Source of the DNA: Pseudomonas protegens
GTDB taxonomy: Bacteria; Pseudomonadota; Gammaproteobacteria; Pseudomonadales; Pseudomonadaceae
Assembly (NCBI RefSeq): GCF_003732485.1
Contig: NZ_MOAK01000027.1
Location: forward strand, 137,964 to 201,963
Direction: 5' to 3'
Length of the DNA: 64,000 nt
Part shown: one piece after another, positions 57,669 through 64,000 of the stretch
How positions within the stretch are numbered: the first letter of the stretch is position 1
Layout of the letters: each line of letters starts with the position of its first letter
Made by a program: the position numbers and the translations under genes
The notes under the pieces: generated by a model
What the model was told of the DNA's origin: nothing
Database searches by the model: none
The model's input: only the letters and a program-made list of their open reading frames with translations

Positions 57669-59015
57669 TCACAGGTTGTACTGTTTGCGCTTGCGGTACA
57701 GGGTCGAAGCGTCGATGCCCAGGGTCTTGGCCGCTTGGTCCAGGGTGTCGCTGGTGGCCAGGACGGCGCCGATATGGGCTTTTTCCAGCTCATCCAGGCT
57801 CAGCGCGGCTCCGATTCGCGGGGCGTTGTTGGTGGGCTGTTCGGCCATGCCCAGATGGCTGATTTCAACCCGTTCCTGGGGACAGATGATGCTTGCCCGC
57901 TCCACCACGTTACGCAGTTCACGGATGTTGCCCGGCCAGCGGTAGTTGAGCAGGGCTTCCCGGGCGTCGTCGCTGAAACCCCGGGCCGGTCGCGAATACT
58001 CTTTGACGAAGCGTGCGAGAAAGCGGTCGGCCAGGGTCAGGATGTCTTCGCTGCGTTCGCGCAAGGGCGGCAGGTGCAGGGTGATCACGTTCAGGCGGTA
58101 CAGCAGGTCTTCACGGAAGCGTCCGTCGCGCACCATGTCCTCGAGATTGAGGTTGGTGGCGGCGAGGATGCGGACGTCGGCACGGCGAGTCACCGGGTCG
58201 CCGACGCGCTCGTATTCCTTGTCCTGGATAAAGCGCAGCAGCTTGGGCTGCAGGGTCAGGGGGAAGTCGCCGATTTCGTCGAGGAACAGAGTGCCGCCAT
58301 CAGCCTGGTTGACCCGGCCCAGGGTGCTTTCGCTGGCCCCGGTAAAAGCGCCGCGGCTGTGGCCGAAGAGTTCGCTTTCCATCAGTTCGGCGGTCAGCGA
58401 TGGGCAGTTGATGGTCACGCAGGACTTCTTCGCCCGTTTGCTCCAGCCGTGGATGGCCCGGGCCAGTTCGCCCTTGCCGGTACCCGACTCGCCGAGAATC
58501 AGAATATTGGCATCGGTGCTGGCCACCTGGCGGGCGGTTTCCAGTACCACTTTCATCGCCGGACTGTGGGAGTCCAGGCCGTCCTTGGGTTTGCGCACCT
58601 CACCTTCCAGGGCTTCCAGGCGCGCCGAGAGCTGGCGCACTTCCAGTTGTTTGGCGGTGGCCAGGCGCAGTTGGTCGGGGCTGCAGGGCTTGACCAGGTA
58701 ATCGGCGGCACCGGCCTGGATCGCGTCCACCGCTGTGTCGACGGCGGAGTGGGCCGTGACGATCACCACCCGCATCCAGGGCGCCTGGGTACGCATCTGG
58801 GCCAGCACATCAAGGCCGTTGTCTTCCCCCAGGCGCAGGTCAAGGAAACACAGGTCGAACACCTGGCGTTGCAACAGGGCATCCGCCTGGGCCGCGCTGT
58901 TGGCGGTGGCCACGGTGTAGCCCTCGTCTTCCAGGCAGTAACGGAAGGTGCGAAGGATGGCGGATTCGTCATCTACCAGAAGGATGCGGCCTTGATTCTC
59001 CGGCGCTGACTCCAT
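57669..59015 (-). CDS. algB: NtrC-type response regulator AlgB
   Basis: AlgB, 448 residues. The receiver domain holds the phospho-acceptor Asp in DLCFLDLRLGEDNG. The AAA+ domain has Walker A GESGTGKGELARAIH and the sigma54-contact loop GAFTGA, and a Fis-like HTH is at the C-terminus (LDQAAKTLGIDASTLYRKRKQYNL). Known as an activator of alginate genes in P. aeruginosa. It is the first gene of algB-kinB. Confidence 0.96.
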   Translation of the reverse strand: MESAPENQGRILLVDDESAILRTFRYCLEDEGYTVATANSAAQADALLQRQVFDLCFLDLRLGEDNGLDVLAQMRTQAPWMRVVIVTAHSAVDTAVDAIQAGAADYLVKPCSPDQLRLATAKQLEVRQLSARLEALEGEVRKPKDGLDSHSPAMKVVLETARQVASTDANILILGESGTGKGELARAIHGWSKRAKKSCVTINCPSLTAELMESELFGHSRGAFTGASESTLGRVNQADGGTLFLDEIGDFPLTLQPKLLRFIQDKEYERVGDPVTRRADVRILAATNLNLEDMVRDGRFREDLLYRLNVITLHLPPLRERSEDILTLADRFLARFVKEYSRPARGFSDDAREALLNYRWPGNIRELRNVVERASIICPQERVEISHLGMAEQPTNNAPRIGAALSLDELEKAHIGAVLATSDTLDQAAKTLGIDASTLYRKRKQYNL

Positions 59016-59455
59016 TTCCCAGGCTCCTTTAATGAATGATCTTATTTAGTCCCGGATAAATCGGGCAAGTTGCAAGGTTGATTCTGATCCATTCCACGGC
59101 CTGAAGGTTAGATATCTCCGCCGGAAATGGCTAACAGACTGAAATCCCAAATGTTTTGCCAAGGCTAGTCCTTGAATGGGTCTGTATCAGGCTGTTCGCC
59201 ACTGGGCAAAGTTCCCCCTGCGATCAAAAAGCCCTGGACGTTATTCGGGCCGATCGTGCATTTCGCACGGTTTACCGGGCAGCATCGTGCAGGATGCGTA
59301 TGGGCATGTTTCTTTTTATGTTTATAACTTATTGATTTTATTGAATTTATATTCGAATTCAAAGCTGGCATGCAGACTGCAATATCCCTCTCATCGTGAA
59401 GCGCAGCTCAAGGCTTCCATAACAACATCACCACCAGTGTGGGAGGAGTTTCAGG
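59016..59455. other. gene-free region with dyads upstream of the small envelope operon
   Basis: No credible gene lies in these 440 bp. Two dyads based on CGTGCA are present (GTGCATTTCGCAC near 59255-59270 and a CATCGTGCAGGATG near 59283-59296), followed by an AT-rich stretch and a sigma54-like site at 59365-59381. The first 150 bp should also hold the algB promoter. Confidence 0.5.
59365..59381 (+). promoter_or_regulatory. sigma54-like promoter of the small ORF at 59456
   Basis: CTGGCATGCAGACTGCA keeps the GG (59367-59368) and GC (59379-59380) at the required 10-bp spacing and matches most of YTGGCACG-N4-TTGCW, with three mismatches. The distance to the downstream start codon is 75 bp. Confidence 0.4.
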
Positions 59456-59740
59456 ATGAATCGCCAAGGTCTTGCCCAATTGCGTATCGCGCCACTGCAT
59501 CTCCAGCAAGGCCTGTTCGCCAGCCTGGCGTTACTGGTCACCCTGATCGCCGGGCAACAGTTCCAGCGTTGGCAGGATAGCCAGGTGCCCGCCCCGCGTG
59601 TGCCGGCTCATCACTTCACCCAGACCCATTTCAGTTCGGTGAGCAGTCGGCTCAACGATGCAACACCAGTGCAACTGATGGCCGTCGACCAGGCACAACC
59701 GGCGCTTGAGGCGCCGCGTCAGGAACGCTGGGTGTTCTAG
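59456..59740 (+). CDS. small membrane protein of unknown function
   Basis: A 94-residue protein with one hydrophobic segment (LFASLALLVTLIAGQQF) near residues 20-36 and a Pro/Gln-rich C-terminal half with no motif known to me (FSSVSSRLNDATPVQLMAVDQ). A GGAGG ribosome site precedes the start (AGGAGTTTCAGG). It heads a possible operon with a DUF1328 gene and an Ivy-like gene. Function unknown. Confidence 0.65.
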   Translation: MNRQGLAQLRIAPLHLQQGLFASLALLVTLIAGQQFQRWQDSQVPAPRVPAHHFTQTHFSSVSSRLNDATPVQLMAVDQAQPALEAPRQERWVF

Positions 59741-59832
59741 GCACCAAGGCCTGGCCCGCATTCGGCGGCGCACGGTCGGCTCCATAGGCAGCACCACTAA
59801 GCACCACTAATAGAAGAGTAAGGAGAATCATC

Positions 59833-59997
59833 ATGCTGAGCTGGGCAATCACATTCCTGATCATTGCCATTGTCGCTGCGGTCCTGGGCTTCGGTGGTAT
59901 CGCGGGCACCGCCACGGGTATCGCCAAGATTCTCTTTGTCGTGTTCCTGGTGATGTTCATCGCTTCGTTCTTCTTTGGCCGTCGAGGCCGAGGCTGA
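59833..59997 (+). CDS. DUF1328 membrane protein (YtjA-like)
   Basis: A 54-residue membrane protein [20 protein letters not shown], followed by [18 protein letters not shown] and the end FFGRRGRG. Two hydrophobic helices joined by a glycine-rich turn match the DUF1328/YtjA family, which is stress-linked in several bacteria. A GGAGAA ribosome site precedes the ATG. The gene is 92 bp downstream of the small membrane protein and 2 bp before the Ivy-like gene, so co-transcription is likely. Function unknown. Confidence 0.82.
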   Translation: MLSWAITFLIIAIVAAVLGFGGIAGTATGIAKILFVVFLVMFIASFFFGRRGRG

Positions 59998-59999
59998 CC

Positions 60000-60467
60000 A
60001 TGAGTCTTTCGTTGAAGACATTGGCTGCCACGCTGCTGCTGGGCGCCAGCGCCCTGGCGTCGGCGGCCAATGATGGCCAGGCGCGTACCAACCAGCTGCT
60101 GAGTTCGGACCCGCAGTTTCGTGAAACCTGGCAGGGGGTTGTGCACAAGGAAGAGCGTTTGCCCGAATGGGTGATGAACCTGTCGGGCGATGCTCAGCAA
60201 CAGATGAATGCAGTAACTGAAGACGGCGATCAGTACCTGGTGGGACCGCTTTGCGAGACTGCGCAGAGTTGCCAGAACCAACGTCTGATCGTGGCCTTCA
60301 GCTTCGACAAGAAGCATGCCTACGCGATGTTGGTGGAGGTGCCTGCCGGCTTGCCCGCGGACAAGTCTCCGACCCGTCACGCGAACTACCGCTTCCTCGG
60401 TAAACCCGATGAAGGGATGCAGGCGTTGCTTCAGGAGCAGTTGCGCAAAGACCCGAACTGGTACTGA
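60000..60467 (+). CDS. Ivy-like periplasmic protein (lysozyme inhibitor family)
   Basis: A 155-residue protein with signal peptide (cleavage near ALASAAND). The fold fits the Ivy family of vertebrate-lysozyme inhibitors: AFSFDKKHAYAMLVEVP and the C-terminal FLGKPDEGMQALLQEQL. The protruding loop that plugs the lysozyme active site is C-K-P-H-D-C in E. coli Ivy, but here it is C-E-T-A-Q-S-C, without the histidine. Lysozyme inhibition may thus be weak or the target different. It follows the DUF1328 gene after 2 bp. Confidence 0.78.
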   Translation: MSLSLKTLAATLLLGASALASAANDGQARTNQLLSSDPQFRETWQGVVHKEERLPEWVMNLSGDAQQQMNAVTEDGDQYLVGPLCETAQSCQNQRLIVAFSFDKKHAYAMLVEVPAGLPADKSPTRHANYRFLGKPDEGMQALLQEQLRKDPNWY

Positions 60468-60530
60468 GTTCGAGGTGCCGATACTGCATAACAGATAGAA
60501 GAAAGGGCCGCCCTGGCACTTTCGACTGTT

Positions 60531-60554
60531 GCACCACCCGAGGAGGGTGAGTGC
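60531..60554 (+). promoter_or_regulatory. hairpin with GAGGA loop, possible RsmA site
   Basis: GCACCACCC and GGGTGAGTGC pair (one bulged A) around the loop GAGGA. The loop contains both a Shine-Dalgarno-like sequence and the GGA that RsmA/CsrA proteins bind in apical loops. It directly precedes the ATG at 60555. Confidence 0.45.
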
Positions 60555-60605
60555 ATGACCAAGGGGTCGGGACGTTCTGATCCACCGATGATCGGAGTGA
60601 CCTAG
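60555..60605 (+). CDS. candidate 16-residue leader peptide
   Basis: The ORF MTKGSGRSDPPMIGVT ends in TAG at 60603-60605. A GGAGG ribosome site lies at an ideal distance (60542-60546). The frame then continues for 25 codons (GYRECLRKGRVRKERRRKLS...) to TGA at 60681-60683. A leader peptide is possible, but I have no family evidence and it could be chance. Confidence 0.25.
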   Translation: MTKGSGRSDPPMIGVT

Positions 60606-61211
60606 GGGTACAGGGAGTGCCTCCGCAAGGGCCGGGTCAGGAAAGAGCGGCGGCGTAAGCTCTCAGGTCGCGCATCGACTTGATGAGCTTGCGGCGTGCT
60701 TGCCAAGCAAAGTGTTGTCCTAGAGCCATTCGTCCGGCATTTCAGTGACGCGCGCAGGAAAAAATCTTCCTTTGACTCCGATCAAACGTTTCCTGGTGTT
60801 TCTCTGCGACCGTATATCGAGAAACTTTGTGCTAATTGCACAGCGTTTCCGGGCACCCGAATCAGCGCAATCCTAATTTTTTTCAGACCTTTTCCTGACC
60901 CTCCCGACAAGCCTGCACGCCGCCTGAAATGGCCGTTTCACGGTATTTCTGCCTGCCGAAATGTCGTATTCGAACCGGTTGGGACGCTCGTTTTGTTTGG
61001 AAAAACTCATGCCGATTCGGCATAGGGTAGGCGTTTACGGCATTAGACGCGCCTCCCTTGCATCGGAATAGTTGCGCCTTTTTTCGCCCGCAGAGAGCCG
61101 TAAATGCTCGTTCGGGATGACCTTATACGGGGGCCGATGCACAAACTTTTCCGCCATTGAGCGTTCCAGTTCGCGCATCAGCCCGAGTCCAACTGAAGTA
61201 AGGGTAATGAT

Positions 61212-62543
61212 ATGAAGAAGGCAAAATTAAGCCTCGCCTGGCAGATCCTCATCGGTCTGGTCCTGGGGATTGCGATTGGCGCGCTGCTCAATCATTTCAG
61301 TGCTGAAAAGGCCTGGTGGATCAGCAACGTTCTGCAACCTGCAGGCGATATCTTTATCCGCTTGATCAAGATGATCGTGATCCCGATCGTCATCTCCTCG
61401 CTGATCGTCGGCATTGCCGGTGTCGGCGACGCCAAGAAACTTGGCCGTATTGGTCTGAAGACCATCATCTACTTCGAAATCGTCACCACCATCGCCATCG
61501 TCGTGGGCCTGCTGCTGGCCAACCTGTTCCATCCGGGTGCGGGCATCGACATGAGCACCCTGGGTACCGTGGACATTTCCAAGTACCAGGCCACCGCCGC
61601 CGAAGTGCAGCATGAACATGCGTTCATCGAGACCATTCTCAACCTGATTCCATCGAACATCTTCGCGGCCATGGCCCGTGGCGAGATGCTGCCGATCATC
61701 TTCTTCTCGGTGCTGTTCGGCCTGGGCTTGTCGAGCCTGCAGTCGGATCTGCGCGAGCCGCTGGTGAAGATGTTCCAGGGCGTCTCGGAAAGCATGTTCA
61801 AAGTCACCCACATGATCATGAACTACGCGCCGATTGGTGTGTTTGCCTTGATCTCGGTGACCGTCGCCAACTTCGGTTTTGCCTCCCTGCTGCCATTGGC
61901 CAAGTTGGTGATCCTGGTGTACGTGGCCATCGCCTTCTTCGCCTTCGTGATCCTCGGCCTGATCGCCCGCCTGTTCGGTTTCTCGGTGATCAAGCTGATG
62001 CGCATCTTCAAGGATGAGCTGGTGCTCGCCTACTCCACCGCCAGCTCGGAAACCGTGCTGCCGCGGGTGATCGAGAAGATGGAAGCCTACGGTGCGCCCA
62101 AAGCCATCTGCAGCTTCGTGGTGCCTACGGGCTACTCCTTCAACCTTGACGGCTCGACCCTGTACCAGAGCATCGCAGCGATCTTCATTGCCCAGCTGTA
62201 CGGCATCGACCTGTCCATCAGTCAGCAACTGCTGCTGGTGCTGACCCTGATGGTCACCTCCAAAGGCATCGCCGGGGTTCCGGGCGTGTCCTTCGTGGTC
62301 CTGCTGGCGACCCTGGGCAGTGTGGGCATTCCCCTGGAAGGCCTGGCCTTCATCGCCGGCGTGGACCGTGTGATGGACATGGCGCGTACCGCCCTGAACG
62401 TGATCGGCAACGCCCTGGCAGTCCTGGTCATCTCCCGTTGGGAAGGCATGTACGACGATGCCAAGGGCCAGCGCTACTGGAACTCGCTGCCGCACTGGCG
62501 CAGCAAAGAGCAACTGCCGGCAGGCGAAGCTTCCAAAGGCTAA
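61212..62543 (+). CDS. gltP: proton/glutamate-aspartate symporter
   Basis: GltP, 443 residues, belongs to the DAACS family and carries glutamate and aspartate into the cell with protons. About eight membrane helices and two re-entrant loops are expected. The substrate-binding signatures are the serine-rich YSTASSETVLP and the NLDGSTLYQSIA and SKGIAGVPG segments. The ribosome site is weak (AAGTAAGGG). It follows a long leader and precedes a REP pair. Confidence 0.92.
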   Translation: MKKAKLSLAWQILIGLVLGIAIGALLNHFSAEKAWWISNVLQPAGDIFIRLIKMIVIPIVISSLIVGIAGVGDAKKLGRIGLKTIIYFEIVTTIAIVVGLLLANLFHPGAGIDMSTLGTVDISKYQATAAEVQHEHAFIETILNLIPSNIFAAMARGEMLPIIFFSVLFGLGLSSLQSDLREPLVKMFQGVSESMFKVTHMIMNYAPIGVFALISVTVANFGFASLLPLAKLVILVYVAIAFFAFVILGLIARLFGFSVIKLMRIFKDELVLAYSTASSETVLPRVIEKMEAYGAPKAICSFVVPTGYSFNLDGSTLYQSIAAIFIAQLYGIDLSISQQLLLVLTLMVTSKGIAGVPGVSFVVLLATLGSVGIPLEGLAFIAGVDRVMDMARTALNVIGNALAVLVISRWEGMYDDAKGQRYWNSLPHWRSKEQLPAGEASKG

Positions 62544-62554
62544 GCGCCTACTGC

Positions 62555-62638
62555 GTAGGAGCTGGCTTGCCAGCGAAAAGGTTCTCAAGTCCTCTATACG
62601 GCTCAGACGCGCCTTCGCCGGCAAGCCGGTTCCTACAG
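62555..62638. repeat. inverted REP pair after gltP
   Basis: A diverged unit GTAGGAGCTGGCTTGCCAGC (62555-62577) and a near-consensus unit (62614-62637, CGCCGGCAAGCCGGTTCC) face each other between gltP and the next gene. Confidence 0.8.
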
Positions 62639-62642
62639 ATGA

Positions 62643-62668
62643 CAGACCCCGGGTAATCCGGGGTTTGT
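62643..62668. terminator. weak terminator hairpin
   Basis: GACCCCGG and CCGGGGTT pair over the loop GTAAT, with three T and GTC after. It is immediately before the nucleoside-recognition gene and could end the gltP transcript. Confidence 0.5.
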
Positions 62669-62720
62669 CGTTTCTGCAGGCCCCGCTATCATTCGCCGCA
62701 TCTTCCGAGGGATATGACCG

Positions 62721-63950
62721 ATGCTCAATGGCCTGTGGCTTGGCTTCTTTATCGTGGCGACCGTGTCCGCCCTGGCGCAGTGGCTGGTGGGCGGCAACGC
62801 CGGGATCTTCGCCGCCATGGTGGAAAGCATCTTCGCCATGGCCAAGCTGTCGGTAGAGGTGATGGTGCTACTGTTCGGCACCCTGACCCTGTGGCTGGGC
62901 TTTCTGCGGATCGCCGAAAAGGCCGGCATCGTCGATTGGCTGGCCAAGGTCCTGGGCCCGCTGTTCAAGCGCCTGATGCCGGAAGTGCCGCCAGGGCACC
63001 CGGCCCTGGGGCTGATCACCCTGAACTTCGCCGCCAACGGCCTGGGCCTGGACAATGCCGCCACGCCGATCGGCCTCAAGGCCATGCGCGCCCTGCAGGA
63101 ACTCAACCCCAGCGCCACCACCGCCAGCAACGCGCAGATTCTGTTCCTGGTGCTCAACGCCTCGTCCCTGACCCTGCTGCCGGTGACCATCTTCATGTAC
63201 CGCGCCCAGCAAGGTGCGGCAGACCCGACCCTGGTGTTCCTGCCGATCCTCCTGGCGACCAGCGCTTCGACGCTGGTGGGCTTGCTGTCGGTGGCGGTGA
63301 TGCAGCGCCTGCGTCTCTGGGACCCGGTGGTGCTGGCCTATCTGATTCCCGGAGCCCTGGCTCTGGGCGCCTTCATGGCGCTGCTGGCGACCCTGTCGGC
63401 CACGGCCTTGGCGTCGCTGTCGTCGATCCTCGGCAACCTCACCCTGTTCGGCCTGATCATGCTGTTCCTGGTGATTGGTGCGCTGCGTAAGGTCAAGGTC
63501 TACGAGGCCTTTGTCGAAGGGGCCAAGGAGGGCTTCGACGTCGCCAAAAACCTGTTGCCGTATCTGGTGGCCATGCTTTGCGCGATCGGTGTATTGCGGG
63601 CTTCCGGGGCCCTGGATTTCGGCCTCGACGGGATTCGTCATCTGGTGGCCTGGGCCGGCTGGGATACGCGCTTTGTCGACGCCCTGCCCACCGCCATGGT
63701 CAAGCCGTTCTCCGGCAGTGCGGCCCGGGCGATGCTCATCGAGACCATGAAGACCCAGGGCGTGGACAGCTTCCCGGCCCTGGCGGCAGCGACGATCCAG
63801 GGCAGCACCGAGACCACCTTCTATGTGCTGGCGGTGTACTTCGGTGCGGTAGGTATCCAGCGGGTGCGGCACGCTGTGGGTTGTGCCTTGCTGGCGGAGT
63901 TTGCCGGGGTGGTGGCGGCGATTGCGGTTTGCTACTGGTTCTTTGGCTAA
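62721..63950 (+). CDS. nucleoside-recognition domain membrane protein (SpmA/SpmB-like)
   Basis: A 409-residue polytopic inner-membrane protein joining two Gate/nucleoside-recognition domains, equivalent to a fusion of SpmA and SpmB. The first domain has LNFAANGLGLDNAATPIGLKAM and the second has LPTAMVKPFSGSAARAMLIETMKTQG and ATIQGSTETTFYVLAVYFGAVG (landmarks NGLGLDNAATP and GSTETTFYVL). Pseudomonads do not sporulate, so a transport or nucleoside-linked role is assumed. Its start at 62721 follows GGGATATGACCG. A REP pair begins immediately after the stop. Confidence 0.85.
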   Translation: MLNGLWLGFFIVATVSALAQWLVGGNAGIFAAMVESIFAMAKLSVEVMVLLFGTLTLWLGFLRIAEKAGIVDWLAKVLGPLFKRLMPEVPPGHPALGLITLNFAANGLGLDNAATPIGLKAMRALQELNPSATTASNAQILFLVLNASSLTLLPVTIFMYRAQQGAADPTLVFLPILLATSASTLVGLLSVAVMQRLRLWDPVVLAYLIPGALALGAFMALLATLSATALASLSSILGNLTLFGLIMLFLVIGALRKVKVYEAFVEGAKEGFDVAKNLLPYLVAMLCAIGVLRASGALDFGLDGIRHLVAWAGWDTRFVDALPTAMVKPFSGSAARAMLIETMKTQGVDSFPALAAATIQGSTETTFYVLAVYFGAVGIQRVRHAVGCALLAEFAGVVAAIAVCYWFFG

Positions 63951-63952
63951 GC

Positions 63953-64000
63953 CTTCGCCGGCAAGCCGGCTCCTACGGAGGTTGTAGGAGCCGGCTTGCC
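63953..64000. repeat. inverted REP pair at the window end
   Basis: CTTCGCCGGCAAGCCGGCTCC (63953 on) faces GTAGGAGCCGGCTTGCC, cut by the end of the window. The pair starts within three bases of the nucleoside-recognition gene stop. Confidence 0.85.

Larger units (their letters stand above)
60468..61211. other. 744-bp intergenic leader upstream of gltP
   Basis: No conventional gene was found. A hairpin with GGA in its loop (60531-60554) directly abuts a 16-codon ORF (60555-60605), behind which the frame stays open for 25 more codons if TAG is read. Further GGA-containing segments occur through about 60650. A small dyad ATGCCGATTCGGCAT is at 61008-61022. The downstream gene is gltP. Confidence 0.5.

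Noticed and set aside
60603..60605. TAG read as pyrrolysine or other recoding
   Set aside because: Pseudomonads are not known to have such a system and no context feature supports it; premature stop or chance is simpler.
60696..61025. 109-residue ORF in the gltP leader
   Set aside because: Composition rich in Phe, Pro and Arg without motif or good ribosome site; looks like chance in a gene-free stretch.

Overview
The window is core chromosome of a fluorescent Pseudomonas, probably the P. fluorescens/protegens/chlororaphis group. The basis is high GC, Pseudomonas-specific neighbourhoods (trpBA with divergent trpI; algB-kinB; polA-ersA-engB; zur-znuCB with divergent znuA; aa3 oxidase genes) and repeated REP palindromes of the 'GTAGGAGCCGGCTTGCCGGCGAA' type. 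No rRNA, tRNA, CRISPR array, prophage or insertion sequence was seen. The left end cuts a DOPA-dioxygenase-like gene; the right end falls inside a REP pair.

Layout. 1-3.1 kb: dioxygenase-like 3' end, a GntR regulator with a flavin amine oxidase (identical operator-like palindromes upstream of both), and a CigR/RcnB-like secreted protein. 3.1-6.2 kb: trpBA and divergent trpI. 6.2-15.1 kb: small stress-type genes (DUF883, dodecin, two DUF1161 paralogues, luciferase-like monooxygenase, osmC behind an AlgU-type promoter), two paralogous lipoproteins, a zinc-protease lipoprotein, a HAD phosphatase, gamma carbonic anhydrase, prlC and a yheV-like zinc ribbon. 15.2-20.5 kb: a REP-bordered block with a secreted phosphatase and a three-gene membrane dehydrogenase of the gluconate/sorbitol family. 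20.6-24.3 kb: a radical SAM protein behind an excellent LexA box, then beta-carbonic anhydrase with a SulP transporter.

25.4-34.0 kb: the aa3 cytochrome c oxidase locus (coxB, coxA, ctaG, coxC, SURF1, a SURF1-linked protein, heme A and heme O synthases, SCO), with a sigmaS-like promoter in front. 34.1-36.6 kb: metNIQ. 36.9-39.0 kb: katE. 39.1-42.9 kb: a lipoprotein and the zinc-uptake locus znuB-znuC-zur/znuA. 43-47.1 kb: thrB-like kinase, DUF2782, polA. 47.1-48.2 kb: sRNA ersA with AlgU-type promoter and intrinsic terminator, a long inverted repeat, then engB. 48.4-50.2 kb: two c-type cytochromes and dsbA. 50.2-55.9 kb: EEP nuclease, GGDEF diguanylate cyclase, amidase, and a CSS-EAL phosphodiesterase. 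55.9-59 kb: algB-kinB. 59.5-64 kb: small envelope proteins, an Ivy-like protein, gltP and a nucleoside-recognition-domain membrane protein.

Themes are respiration (oxidase, gluconate dehydrogenase, cytochromes), metal and nutrient uptake, and envelope stress/c-di-GMP control (AlgB/KinB, AlgU-type promoters at osmC and ersA, GGDEF and EAL proteins). I found no clearly new multi-gene system. The best leads are non-coding: the dyad pair of the GntR/amine-oxidase genes, the 122-bp inverted repeat beside ersA, the 744-bp leader of gltP with a GGA-loop hairpin directly in front of a mini-ORF, a sigma54-like site beyond algB, and a hexanucleotide repeat inside the diguanylate cyclase. All functional statements are read from sequence and family knowledge; no database search was run.
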